A stretch of 64,000 nt of DNA from Thalassomonas sp. RHCl1 (lineage in GTDB: Bacteria > Pseudomonadota > Gammaproteobacteria > Enterobacterales > Alteromonadaceae): NCBI RefSeq assembly GCF_947387555.1, contig NZ_CANDNZ010000017.1:1-64000 (forward strand). The letters run 5' to 3'. Positions 17,721-26,632 of this stretch are shown here, one piece after another; the stretch's first letter is position 1; each line of letters begins with the position of its first letter. The position numbers were made by a program, and so were the translations under genes. Below the pieces are notes generated by a model that saw nothing but the letters and a program-made list of their open reading frames with translations, had not been told where the DNA came from and ran no database searches.

Positions 17721-18266
17721 CTAGCTCCCTTGCTGTTCCGCTTCGATTTGTTCGATCAGGGGAAGAAATTCACTTTGCCATACCCTGGCATCGATCACCC
17801 CGGCAAAACGTTTGCGGATCACCCCTTCACCGTCGATGACAAAGGTTTCCGGCGCACCATAAACCCCGAGATCTAAACCTAAGGTCCCCTGCTGATCAAA
17901 AATCGAAAATACATAAGGGTCGCCGAGTTGCTGCAACCACTGGTTCGCCGGACCACGTTCATCCTTATAATTCAGGCCAAAAACCGCCACCCGATCGCTT
18001 TTGGCAATTTCCAGCAGATAAGGGTGTTCGTAACGGCAAGACGGACACCAGGTCGCCCAGACATTCAGTAATTTAACCTTACCTTTAAGATCGCCGGCAT
18101 TAACGGTTTCACCGGCATTTTTTAAGGTCGATAATTCAAAGTCCGGCAGCTTTTTACCCACCAGGGCAGAAGGCAATTCCTGGGGATTTAAAAACAGCCC
18201 CTGGTATAACACCCCGCCCAGGGCAAGACAGACGATTAACGGCAATAAACGGATTAATTTATTCAT
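17721..18266 (-). CDS. ccmG: Thiol:disulfide interchange protein CcmG/DsbE
   Basis: 181-residue membrane-anchored periplasmic thioredoxin. The N-terminal anchor is at about 5-22, and the active site is WCPSC (C74, C77). The GVYGAPETFVIDGEG segment with the cis-proline region is typical of CcmG. It keeps CcmH and the apocytochrome reduced. It starts 3 bp after the ccmF stop codon. Confidence 0.95.
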   Translation of the reverse strand: MNKLIRLLPLIVCLALGGVLYQGLFLNPQELPSALVGKKLPDFELSTLKNAGETVNAGDLKGKVKLLNVWATWCPSCRYEHPYLLEIAKSDRVAVFGLNYKDERGPANQWLQQLGDPYVFSIFDQQGTLGLDLGVYGAPETFVIDGEGVIRKRFAGVIDARVWQSEFLPLIEQIEAEQQGS

Positions 18267-18269
18267 GGC

Positions 18270-20309
18270 TTATTTTCCCTGCCCTGCTGTTTCAACTCTG
18301 ACATAAGCAGGTGCCGCAGCTCCTGCCACCAGTTCGGGTGCTACCTCAGTGCCGCCTTGGCGCTGTAATTCTTTCGCACTTTTGCGGCGGCGATAACGTT
18401 TATCCAGCATGGCAAAAACACCGCCAAGCCCCATAAAGATGGCACCCAACCAGATCCAGCGCACGAACGGTTTAAAGTGTACCCGAATTGCCCAGGCACC
18501 GTTATCGAGCGGATCTCCCAAGGCAACATAGACATCACGGAACAATCCGGGGTCGATACCCGCTTCCGTCATGCCCATGGTCTGTACCAGATAAGTGCGG
18601 CGCTCGGGTTTTAGCAGGGCAATAAAGTCCCCGTCTTTATAAACACTTAATTGTCCCTGCTCGGCACTGTAGTTAGGTCCCTGCACCGGTTTTACGCCAC
18701 CGAATTTGATTTCATAACCGGAAACAGACACGCTGTCGTTAACCGCCATTCTGACGTTCATTTCTTTTTCATAGCTGGACACTAAAGTCACACCGACAAT
18801 TGTCACAGCAATACCGGTATGGGCCACCGCCATACCTAAATGGCTCAGGCTCAAGCGCGACCAGGCCCAGCCCCCCTGGGGCAAGCGCACCTGTTTGATG
18901 AGTTCTTTAATCACCACGGACGCCACCCAGCACGCCAGGGTCATACCGCCGGCGACCAGGAAGTCAAATTCGCCGCCATAAAGGAAAGGGAAAGCGATAC
19001 CGAAGATCACGCTGCCAATGGAAACCAGGCTCAGCTGTTTACGTAATTCACCTTGCTTGGCTTTTTTCCAGCGGATCATAGGCCCTATGCCCATCACAAT
19101 AAACAGCAGGCTCATAATAGGCACAAAGACGGCATTAAAGTACGGTGGTCCCACGGAGATTTTGCCCATGCCCATGGCATCGACAAATAACGGGTACAGG
19201 GTGCCCAGCATCACGGTCACGGCGGCAACCACTAAAATAATATTACAGATCAGCAGGGCCGTTTCCCGGGAATACAAGGCAAACCGGCTGAAGCTGGCAA
19301 CATTGCTGGCCCTCAAGGCATATAAGGTCAGAGACCCTATCACGGTAATGGCCAGCAAGAGCAAAATAAACAGGCCACGTTCGGGATCGGCGGCAAAGGA
19401 ATGCACCGAAGTAATGGCCCCGGAACGTACCAAAAAGGTCCCCAATAAACTCAGGCTAAAGGCAAAAATCGCCAGTAATACCGTCCAGTTCCTGAAGGTG
19501 CCGCGTTTTTCCGTGACCGCCAGGGAATGGATCAAAGCCGTGCCCACTAACCAGGGCATAAAGGAGGCGTTTTCTACCGGATCCCAGAACCACCAGCCGC
19601 CCCAGCCAAGTTCATAATAAGCCCACCAGCTCCCCAGGGCGATACCTAAGGTTAAGAACACCCAGGCGCCTACCGTCCAGGGACGGGACCAGCGGGCCCA
19701 AGCAGCATCCATCTTGCCGGACATTAACGCGGCGATGGCAAAAGCAAAAGCAACCGAGAAACCGACATAACCCATATATAACATAGGCGGGTGAACGATC
19801 AGGCCGACATCCTGCAATAAAGGATTCAGGTCACGCCCTTCAAGCGGCACATTTGGCCATAAACGGTCGAACGGATTGGAAGTAAGCAAGGTAAAGGCGA
19901 TAAAACCAACCGAAACCATGCCCATCACGGACAAGACCCGGGCGATAAAGGCTTCATCTATGCCTTTACTGAACTTGGCTACCGCCATGGTCCAGGCGGT
20001 AAGCGAAAAGACCCAGAGCAACAGGGAACCTTCATGTCCACCCCAGACAGCACTGATCTTAAAATAATAAGGCAGTTGGCTGTTGGAATGACCGGCAATG
20101 TATTTCACGGAAAAGTCGTCGACGACAAAACTATATCCGAGAATAAAAAGACTGACGGCGGTAAAGGCGAACATGCCGAAGGCCAGGGGCCTGGCATAAG
20201 CGACTAATTTCTGTTGTTGACTAAATACGCCGATCATTGGAATGGTGCTTAAACAAATGGCAAAGGCCATAGCAACAATCAGTGCAAAGTGTCCCAGTTC
20301 AGGTATCAT
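18270..20309 (-). CDS. ccmF: Cytochrome c heme lyase subunit CcmF
   Basis: 679-residue multi-spanning membrane protein and catalytic part of the CcmFHI heme lyase. It attaches heme delivered by holo-CcmE to apocytochrome c. The tryptophan-rich heme-handling motif GWGGWWFWDPVENASFMPW is present, along with conserved histidines between helices. Length and hydrophobic profile match the family. First gene of the ccmFGHI operon. Confidence 0.96.
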   Translation of the reverse strand: MIPELGHFALIVAMAFAICLSTIPMIGVFSQQQKLVAYARPLAFGMFAFTAVSLFILGYSFVVDDFSVKYIAGHSNSQLPYYFKISAVWGGHEGSLLLWVFSLTAWTMAVAKFSKGIDEAFIARVLSVMGMVSVGFIAFTLLTSNPFDRLWPNVPLEGRDLNPLLQDVGLIVHPPMLYMGYVGFSVAFAFAIAALMSGKMDAAWARWSRPWTVGAWVFLTLGIALGSWWAYYELGWGGWWFWDPVENASFMPWLVGTALIHSLAVTEKRGTFRNWTVLLAIFAFSLSLLGTFLVRSGAITSVHSFAADPERGLFILLLLAITVIGSLTLYALRASNVASFSRFALYSRETALLICNIILVVAAVTVMLGTLYPLFVDAMGMGKISVGPPYFNAVFVPIMSLLFIVMGIGPMIRWKKAKQGELRKQLSLVSIGSVIFGIAFPFLYGGEFDFLVAGGMTLACWVASVVIKELIKQVRLPQGGWAWSRLSLSHLGMAVAHTGIAVTIVGVTLVSSYEKEMNVRMAVNDSVSVSGYEIKFGGVKPVQGPNYSAEQGQLSVYKDGDFIALLKPERRTYLVQTMGMTEAGIDPGLFRDVYVALGDPLDNGAWAIRVHFKPFVRWIWLGAIFMGLGGVFAMLDKRYRRRKSAKELQRQGGTEVAPELVAGAAAPAYVRVETAGQGK

Positions 20310-20698
20310 TTCTCTCTCCGCTCCTTAATTTGTCCGCTTTGCAAGAGCAGCCAAAGTAAAGACCTTGTTAAACAGTTACTGCGGTAAAAATATATTATTA
20401 AGGTTTTTTCTTAACTCAATCTTAAGCTTAGAAAGTAAGTGAGTGATCACCTTAACAACAGCAAATTTTTTTACCGATAGAAAGTTTGCCAATTCTAGCA
20501 TTATCTTGTCTGATTTAGCAGCAAAGATAATTGCAATCAGCCGATCTAAGATGAATTTCCTTCATTTTCAAACAGGCTGGCATTTGGCAGGGGTTATAGT
20601 ATGATATTCGCCAAACGGATTCTAAGATCTATATCAAATCATCAGTGTTAAAGATCAGTTATGATATGGCTGATGATACGGTCAACAGCCAGAAGTGA
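20310..20698. other. Divergent intergenic region between ccmF and ccmA
   Basis: 389 bp, AT-rich, with no coding frame. It must hold promoters for both halves of the ccm locus. A possible -10 (TATGAT, 20600-20605) faces ccmA but has a poor -35. No clear Fnr or ArcA box was recognised by eye. Confidence 0.5.
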
Positions 20699-21340
20699 AT
20701 GCCATTGTCAGAAATACTATCCCCATTAATTGAAGCCCGCCAGCTCAGCTGTATCCGGGAAGACAGAATTCTTTTTGAACACTTAAACTTAGCGGTATTC
20801 CCCGGTGAAATTGTTCAGGTGGAAGGCCCTAACGGCGCCGGTAAAACCAGCTTGTTGCGTATCCTGGCCGGTCTTTCCAGCCCCTATGACGGCGAAATTT
20901 GCTACCAGGGACAAGGGATCCGCTTTTGTAAAGAGCAGTTTCACCAGGATCTGCTGTATTTGGGACACCTGCCCGGGGTCAAGGGGGAAATGTCCGCCCA
21001 GGAAAACCTCGCCTTTAATCTCTCCCTGCATGGCCTGGACGGCGAACAGGCGGAAACCACCTTAAGTGAAGTGAATTTATTGGGCTTTGAAGATGCCCTG
21101 GCCTCCCACCTGAGCGCCGGACAGCACAGACGTATCGCCCTGGCCAGGCTGTGGCAGTCTAAAGCCAAAATTTGGATCTTAGATGAACCTTTTACCGCCA
21201 TAGATAAAAACGGCGTGCAGAAACTGGAGCAGCTTTTCTTAGCGCACGTCGCACAGGGAGGTTGTGTGATCTTAACCACCCACCAGGATCTTTCCTTCGA
21301 CAAAGTAAAAAAAGTTACTTTGAATTACCGGTTTTATTAA
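20699..21340 (+). CDS. ccmA: Heme exporter ATP-binding protein CcmA
   Basis: 213-residue ABC ATPase with Walker [13 protein letters not shown], signature [15 protein letters not shown] and Walker B IWILDEP. With CcmB and CcmC it releases holo-CcmE from the membrane complex. First gene of the ccmABCDE operon; the ribosome-binding site is weak. Confidence 0.95.
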   Translation: MPLSEILSPLIEARQLSCIREDRILFEHLNLAVFPGEIVQVEGPNGAGKTSLLRILAGLSSPYDGEICYQGQGIRFCKEQFHQDLLYLGHLPGVKGEMSAQENLAFNLSLHGLDGEQAETTLSEVNLLGFEDALASHLSAGQHRRIALARLWQSKAKIWILDEPFTAIDKNGVQKLEQLFLAHVAQGGCVILTTHQDLSFDKVKKVTLNYRFY

Positions 21341-21362
21341 GAGTATTATTAAACGGCCAGCC

Positions 21363-22055
21363 ATGAATCATCAGCAACCTCTTTCTTACCGCAGCGCTTT
21401 TATGTTGATCCTCAAACGGGATTTAACCATAGCTTTTCGTCACCAGGACGATATCTTCAATCCGCTGCTGTTTTTTATTATTGTCGTCACCCTGTTTCCC
21501 CTCGGGATAGGACCCGAGGCCAATACCTTGTCCCGCATTGCTCCCGGTATTATCTGGGTTGCCGCCTTATTGTCCACCCTGCTATCGCTGGACAGGTTAT
21601 TTAAATCGGATCATGAAGACGGCTCGCTGGAACAGATGTTATTAAGCCCGCACCCGGTATTTATCCTGGTGCTGGCAAAAATTTTCGCCCACTGGCTGGT
21701 AACCGGCTTGCCTTTGATCTTAATTGCGCCGGTACTGGCGGTGTTATTACACCTGGACGAAAACTCTTACCTGGCCCTGATGCTGACCCTGCTGCTGGGC
21801 ACACCTGTGTTAAGTTTGTTAGGCGCCATCGGGGTTGCCTTAACCGTGGGCATTAAAAAAGGTGGTATTTTACTAAGTTTATTAGTATTACCTTTATATA
21901 TTCCGGTATTAATTTTTGCCACCAGCGCAATAGATACCGCAGCAATGAACTTACCTTATAGTGGCCAGCTTGCTATAATTGCAGCTCTGTTTTTTGGTTC
22001 ATTGACCTTAGCCCCATTTGCTGCCGGCGCAGCTTTGAAAGTGAGTACTAACTGA
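21363..22055 (+). CDS. ccmB: Heme exporter membrane subunit CcmB
   Basis: 230-residue integral membrane protein with about six helices and the family-typical N terminus (LILKRDLTIAFRHQDDIFNPLLFF). Partner of CcmA and CcmC. It follows ccmA by 22 bp and precedes ccmC by 1 bp. Confidence 0.94.
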   Translation: MNHQQPLSYRSAFMLILKRDLTIAFRHQDDIFNPLLFFIIVVTLFPLGIGPEANTLSRIAPGIIWVAALLSTLLSLDRLFKSDHEDGSLEQMLLSPHPVFILVLAKIFAHWLVTGLPLILIAPVLAVLLHLDENSYLALMLTLLLGTPVLSLLGAIGVALTVGIKKGGILLSLLVLPLYIPVLIFATSAIDTAAMNLPYSGQLAIIAALFFGSLTLAPFAAGAALKVSTN

Positions 22056-22056
22056 T

Positions 22057-22803
22057 ATGTGGAAATGGTTACACCCTTATGCAAACCCGGAGAAGTCTTA
22101 TCACTTTACCGGGAAATTACTCCCCTGGTTTAATTACCTGGCCCTGATCTTTTTAACCGTAGGCCTGACCTGGGCACTCTTGTTTGCGCCGCCGGACTAC
22201 CAGCAAGGGGAAAGTTTCCGGATTTTTTATCTGCATGTCCCCGCCTCTATACTGTCCATGGGGATTTATCTGGGCATGGCGATAGCCGCCCTGTCGAGCC
22301 TGGTGTGGCAGCTTAAGCTGGCGGACGCTTCTGCCGCAGCATTAGCCCCGGTAGGCGCCGTGTTTACCGCCATCGCCCTGTTCACCGGGGCCGCCTGGGG
22401 TAAACCTATGTGGGGCACCTGGTGGGTCTGGGATGCCAGGATCACTTCAGAGTTGATCTTATTATTTTTATACCTGGGGGTGATTGCCCTGCACAACGCC
22501 TTTGAAGATAAAAACCTGGCAGGTAAGGCCGCCGGCATCCTGGCCCTGGTGGGCGCCATCAATTTGCCCATCATTCACTACTCGGTGGAATGGTGGAACA
22601 CCTTGCATCAGGGCGCCACAGTCAGTAAATTCGGCAAACCGGCCATGGCCGCCGAGATGTACTGGCCGTTTTTAATTTGCTTTTTCGGTTTCAGCTTTTT
22701 AGTCGCCGCCATCGCCAGCGTACGTTTTCGTACCGAGATCCTGGCGCGCAACAGTGTCCGTCCCTGGGTCAAGGCCCTGGTGCTGGCAAAGGAGGATAAA
22801 TAA
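22057..22803 (+). CDS. ccmC: Heme-handling membrane protein CcmC
   Basis: 248-residue six-helix membrane protein that presents heme to CcmE. The tryptophan-rich motif WGTWWVWDARITSEL is intact and histidines flank it (for example YLHVPAS and IHYSVEWWNTLHQG). It overlaps the start of ccmD by one base. Confidence 0.96.
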   Translation: MWKWLHPYANPEKSYHFTGKLLPWFNYLALIFLTVGLTWALLFAPPDYQQGESFRIFYLHVPASILSMGIYLGMAIAALSSLVWQLKLADASAAALAPVGAVFTAIALFTGAAWGKPMWGTWWVWDARITSELILLFLYLGVIALHNAFEDKNLAGKAAGILALVGAINLPIIHYSVEWWNTLHQGATVSKFGKPAMAAEMYWPFLICFFGFSFLVAAIASVRFRTEILARNSVRPWVKALVLAKEDK

Positions 22804-23051
22804 TGCAATTTGACAGCTTCAGTGACTTTTTGCACATGGGCGGTTATGGCTTCTATGTCTGGCTCTCCTACGGCGTCGGCTTCGTACTGCTGTTATTGCT
22901 TGTTCTGATCAGCAAGACACAGCATAATTCGGTCAAGCAGCAAATTGCCAAACGCCAGCAGCGCGAGGCAAAACTGCGCCAGGCGGCCGAGCAACATAAG
23001 CAGGAAAACAAGATTTCCACAGATAAGGTTTCTACAGAGGCATCATCATGA
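22803..23051 (+). CDS. ccmD: CcmD, small accessory of the CcmABC complex
   Basis: 82 residues: one membrane helix (about 15-36, after [16 protein letters not shown]) and a charged, Gln-rich cytoplasmic tail. It stabilises the CcmABC-E complex. Its last bases overlap the ccmE start (ATGA-type overlap of 4 bp). Confidence 0.92.
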   Translation: MQFDSFSDFLHMGGYGFYVWLSYGVGFVLLLLLVLISKTQHNSVKQQIAKRQQREAKLRQAAEQHKQENKISTDKVSTEASS

Positions 23052-23560
23052 ACCCAAGACGTAAAAAACGCTTAACCATAGTCAGCTCTATCCTCCTTGG
23101 CCTTGCTGTGGTAGCCGGCCTGGTTTTATACGCCCTGAGCCAGAATATCGACTTATTTTATACCCCTAAGGAAATTCTCCAGGGTAAAGAAGATACCGAG
23201 CTGAGACCGGTCATTGGCCAGCGTTTACGCATCGGCGGCCTTGTGGTACCCGGCAGTGTCAAACGCAACGAAGACAGCCTGAAAGTCTCCTTTAAACTGG
23301 CAGACATGAGAATGCCTATGGTGTTTAATGAAGACGATCCTATGGTGACGGTACATTACGACGGCATCTTGCCGGATCTGTTCCGTGAAGGCCAGGGCAT
23401 AGTCGCCAACGGCATTTTAACCTCGGAGTCGATCATAGATGCCAGCGAAGTACTGGCCAAACATGATGAAAACTATATGCCGCCTGAGCTGGCAGACGCC
23501 ATGAAAGAAGGAAGTGCAGACAAAGCCATGCATGGCAAGTCGGCCTACAACAAAGGTTAA
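23048..23560 (+). CDS. ccmE: Periplasmic heme chaperone CcmE
   Basis: 170 residues with an N-terminal membrane anchor (about 10-30) and an OB-fold domain. The covalent heme-binding His139 lies in KHDENY, with Tyr143 as likely axial ligand. It carries heme from CcmC to CcmF. Last gene of the plus-strand operon. Confidence 0.96.
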   Translation: MNPRRKKRLTIVSSILLGLAVVAGLVLYALSQNIDLFYTPKEILQGKEDTELRPVIGQRLRIGGLVVPGSVKRNEDSLKVSFKLADMRMPMVFNEDDPMVTVHYDGILPDLFREGQGIVANGILTSESIIDASEVLAKHDENYMPPELADAMKEGSADKAMHGKSAYNKG

Positions 23561-23594
23561 TGGCTATCCTTTAAGCCGAAATGAAATAACCTAG

Positions 23595-23624
23595 AGGCAG
23601 GGTGATTCATCCCCTGCCTTTTTT
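23595..23624 (+). terminator. Rho-independent terminator of ccmABCDE
   Basis: AGGCAGGG/CCCTGCCT stem with a 9-nt loop, followed by TTTTTT. Confidence 0.9.
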
Positions 23625-23654
23625 ATTGCCTTTAACAAATAATCAACTGCAGCA

Positions 23655-24515
23655 TTAACCATAACGCCGCGCCGCCTCCAGGGTATTCTTTAATAAACAG
23701 GCTATGGTCATGGGACCGACACCGCCCGGTACAGGTGTTATTGCTGCCGCCACTTCAACAGCCGCCTGATAATCCACATCCCCGACCAGGCGGGTTTTAC
23801 CTTCAGCATCTTCAATCCGGTTAATGCCGACATCGATCACGGTTGCCCCCGGCTTGATCCAGTCGCCTTTGACAAAGTTTGCCCTGCCGACAGCCGCCAC
23901 TAAAATATCTGCCTGGCGGCAGATCTCAGCCAGGTTTTCGGTGCGGGAATGGGCTATGGTGACGGTACAATTTTCCTGCAGCAATAATATTGCCACCGGC
24001 TTGCCAACAATATTAGAGCGCCCGATCACCACCGCATGCTTACCGCTCAGATCTTCGCCTAAATGACGTTTGGCCAGGATAACACAGCCTTGGGGCGTAC
24101 ATGGCACCAGGGCATCGCCGCTGCCATTAAGTAAACGGCCGGAATTGAGGGCATGGAAACCGTCAACATCCTTCTCCGGATTGATGGCCGCCAACACCTT
24201 GGCTTCGTTGATATGAGCCGGCAAGGGCAACTGCACCAGGATGCCGTGTACCTCCTTATCCTGATTTAATTGTGCCAACCGCGCCAATAGCACTTCCTCC
24301 CCGGTATCCACCGGCAGACGGATTTCCTGGGAATTCATGCCCAGCTCACGGGTTTGCCTGACCTTATTGCGCACATAGACTTCGCTGGCGGGATCTTCCC
24401 CCACTAAAATCACCGTCAGCCCGGGTACGATATTTTTTTCCTGTTGCAATTGCTCCACTTGCATCGACAGCTGCTTCCTTAAATCTGCCGCCGCCTGTTT
24501 ACCGTCTATTATCAT
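23655..24515 (-). CDS. folD: Bifunctional methylene-THF dehydrogenase/cyclohydrolase
   Basis: 286-residue enzyme interconverting 5,10-methylene-, methenyl- and 10-formyl-tetrahydrofolate with NADP. Motifs: [15 protein letters not shown] (catalytic Lys region), [32 protein letters not shown] for NADP, and C-terminal [12 protein letters not shown]. Strong AGGAAAGGA site before the ATG. Single-gene transcript, convergent with ccmE. Confidence 0.97.
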   Translation of the reverse strand: MIIDGKQAAADLRKQLSMQVEQLQQEKNIVPGLTVILVGEDPASEVYVRNKVRQTRELGMNSQEIRLPVDTGEEVLLARLAQLNQDKEVHGILVQLPLPAHINEAKVLAAINPEKDVDGFHALNSGRLLNGSGDALVPCTPQGCVILAKRHLGEDLSGKHAVVIGRSNIVGKPVAILLLQENCTVTIAHSRTENLAEICRQADILVAAVGRANFVKGDWIKPGATVIDVGINRIEDAEGKTRLVGDVDYQAAVEVAAAITPVPGGVGPMTIACLLKNTLEAARRYG

Positions 24516-24726
24516 TTTCCTTTCCTGTTAACCGCATCAAAGATGCCAATAAACCAGCTTACCGGCACCGGGCAATATCATAGCACTTTAGCAGCGCTTT
24601 TATTTTGCTCCAAAACCTGACTATTGCCGCCAAAACCGAAAACAACGGATCATACGAATTAAAAACGTTAAAACAAAAAGTTACGAAATATATATTAAAA
24701 AATACTAAGAAAGATCCAAATAAAAT

Positions 24727-24756
24727 TTTACAAACCGACCGCGCGGTCTGTAGAAT
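24727..24756 (+). promoter_or_regulatory. Autoregulated promoter of the TetR gene with operator
   Basis: TTTACA (24727-24732) and TAGAAT (24751-24756) are spaced by 18 bp. The spacer contains a perfect 12-bp palindrome GACCGCGCGGTC (24737-24748) with matching outer bases at AC/GT. A repressor bound here would block RNA polymerase, so autoregulation by the adjacent TetR protein is the simplest reading. Confidence 0.7.
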
Positions 24757-24781
24757 ACTTCCATAATGATTAGAGGTAACT

Positions 24782-25366
24782 ATGCGAAACCCAGAAACAA
24801 CCCGGCAGAAAATTCTTGAGATCAGCGCTGAAGAAATCCATCAGCATGGCTACACCGGCGCCAGCTTATCTGTGATATTGGCGCGCAGTGAAATTTCTAA
24901 AGGTGCCCTATACCATCATTTTGCCAATAAACAGGCATTAGGTTATGCGGTATTGGAAGAGGTGTTTACCCCTATGTTTATCGAAAGCTGGCAACAGGCA
25001 CTGCAACATGACGATCCCATAGCCGGTATGTGTCATTTGCTCGCTGAGATGGCGGAAAGTGCCGACAGTGACGGTTTATCCTGCGGCTGCCCGATGAACA
25101 ATCTGTCTCAGGAAATGGCGGCGATAGATGAAGGTTTCCGGTTAAGGGTTTTTGCCATGTACCAGCAATTGAATCAGTTGATTGTTGCCGCGCTGGCCAG
25201 GATCAAAACACAATTGAAGCCGGATCTGGAATTAGAACAGGTCGCTTATTTTATCATTGCCAGCATTCAGGGGGCCGCCAGCCTGGCCAAGAGCTCAAGG
25301 TGCTGTCAATTATTCTCTAACCTGTTGAATGAATTACAAAGCTACCTCAGGGGATTACGCGTGTAA
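24782..25366 (+). CDS. TetR/AcrR family transcriptional regulator
   Basis: 194 residues. N-terminal helix-turn-helix (about 8-55; GASLSVILARSEISKGALYHHF is the TetR signature region). The C-terminal ligand domain contains CGCPMNNLSQEMAAIDEGF, a conserved stretch of one TetR subgroup; its cysteines could make it responsive to electrophiles, but that is speculative. GAGG ribosome-binding site. A palindromic operator sits in its own promoter, and a related palindrome occurs at 2687. No obvious target gene is adjacent except mlaC downstream. Confidence 0.9.
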   Translation: MRNPETTRQKILEISAEEIHQHGYTGASLSVILARSEISKGALYHHFANKQALGYAVLEEVFTPMFIESWQQALQHDDPIAGMCHLLAEMAESADSDGLSCGCPMNNLSQEMAAIDEGFRLRVFAMYQQLNQLIVAALARIKTQLKPDLELEQVAYFIIASIQGAASLAKSSRCCQLFSNLLNELQSYLRGLRV

Positions 25367-25382
25367 TCTGCTGTAAGCATAG

Positions 25383-25401
25383 AAACGGAGCGATTCCGTT
25401 T
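25383..25401 (+). terminator. Candidate weak terminator after the TetR gene
   Basis: AAACGGA-GCGAT-TCCGTTT stem-loop 16 bp after the stop codon. The following sequence has only a short T stretch, so read-through into mlaC is possible. Confidence 0.35.
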
Positions 25402-25492
25402 AAGATAGATGAATGATTAGCCGCTGTGAACTGCTAACGTCATTTGGCCCAAACTACATTGAGTATATTTTCATACTAAACAAGGAACATGA

Positions 25493-26089
25493 ATGAAAAC
25501 TTTAGCCCGACAACTTTTCCTAGCCTTAATGGTGCTCGTCAGCTTTAGCAGTTTTGCCGCCAGCGAAAGTGCTTATCAGGTGGTGAGTCAGGCCGGAGAT
25601 AAATTATTTTCCAGAATCAAAGCCGAACAGGCACAAATTAAAACCGATGCCCAGCTGCTCGAAACCATAGTCGAACAGGAACTGATGCCCTATATTGACT
25701 ATCAGTATGCGGCCTATAAAATTCTCGGCAAACACTTGCGTAAAACCAGCAAGGAACAGCGTAAAGAGTTTGTCTCCGCCATGCGTCACTACCTGGTAAG
25801 AACCTACGCCAGCGCTTTGAAGCAATATAAACAGCAGAAAGTGACCTTTCACCCGCCGGTGAAAAGCAGCGGTAAAGTGGTCGCGGTCACCGCGGTTATT
25901 TCCGATGCCGAGCGCCCGGACATTAACATTGACTTTAAAATGCGCCTGAACAAGAAAAAGCAGCAATGGAAAGCCTTTGATATGGTGGTTGAAGGCATCA
26001 GCCTGCTCAGCACTAAACAGGCGGAAATCGCCAAGAAAATCCGTGAGCAGGGCATAGATAAAACCACGGCACAACTTGCTGCGGCATAA
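25493..26089 (+). CDS. MlaC-family phospholipid-binding periplasmic protein
   Basis: 198 residues with a signal peptide (about 1-22) and the MlaC (Tol_Tol_Ttg2) fold. Recognisable are LMPYIDYQYAAYKILGKHLRKTSKEQRKEF and a C-terminal QQWKAFDMVVEGISLL segment. MlaC carries phospholipids between the outer and inner membrane. The rest of the mla operon (mlaA, B, D, E, F) is not in the window, so this is a stand-alone homologue. AAGGA lies 7 nt before the ATG. Confidence 0.87.
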   Translation: MKTLARQLFLALMVLVSFSSFAASESAYQVVSQAGDKLFSRIKAEQAQIKTDAQLLETIVEQELMPYIDYQYAAYKILGKHLRKTSKEQRKEFVSAMRHYLVRTYASALKQYKQQKVTFHPPVKSSGKVVAVTAVISDAERPDINIDFKMRLNKKKQQWKAFDMVVEGISLLSTKQAEIAKKIREQGIDKTTAQLAAA

Positions 26090-26119
26090 TTAGTGCCTCA
26101 GTATTCTCTTTACCAGATC

Positions 26120-26152
26120 AAAAAAGGTATTCACCAAGTGAATACCTTTTTT
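26120..26152. terminator. Bidirectional terminator between mlaC and the small convergent gene
   Basis: Perfect stem AAAAAAGGTATTCAC/GTGAATACCTTTTTT with a CAA loop. The T-run on one strand and A-run on the other let it serve both convergent genes. Confidence 0.92.
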
Positions 26153-26199
26153 GTGGCTTGGGGTTTAGCCTGGCTAAACGCCGGAACGAGCAGGATAAC

Positions 26200-26457
26200 T
26201 TAGTTCTGCCAGGCCCCTTTGGCAGTACTGCCCAGTTCATGATCGGCAATAATACGATCACCGACTTTATTTAACACATCCACTTCACCGTCACAGACAG
26301 CAATAATAGACTTTCCTTCCCGAAACGAATCGGAAATAATCACCCTGCCGGAGTCACTTTGCGGAAACTCATGTACCTTATGTAATAACTCCAAAGAAAG
26401 GTCGCTATAATAAATCACAGTAACCTTACGTAGTGACGCTTGACTCATACTTTTCAT
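26200..26457 (-). CDS. Small conserved protein, TIGR02922/DUF2375-like
   Basis: 85 residues. The pattern KVTVIYYSDLSLELLHKVHEFP...GRVIISDSFREGKSIIAVCDGEVDVLNKVGDRI (positions about 11-70) resembles a small family described in marine gammaproteobacteria, recalled as TIGR02922/DUF2375. No signal peptide or membrane segment; likely cytoplasmic and of unknown function. Starts at ATG 26457 or at M4. It shares the bidirectional terminator with mlaC. Confidence 0.65.
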   Translation of the reverse strand: MKSMSQASLRKVTVIYYSDLSLELLHKVHEFPQSDSGRVIISDSFREGKSIIAVCDGEVDVLNKVGDRIIADHELGSTAKGAWQN

Positions 26458-26632
26458 TTACTCTATTGATCTTGTTTAGGAAAACCGGACCAGGTTACAA
26501 GACCTTAACTGGCGGGCTTATTTCTGGTTACTTTATAACCAAAAAACGCTGAAAAGTAAAGAAATACCGCTTGCTCGCCAATAAGAGCGCCAATAAAAGT
26601 CCCGGCTCATAACAGCAATTTTTTACAAAAAT

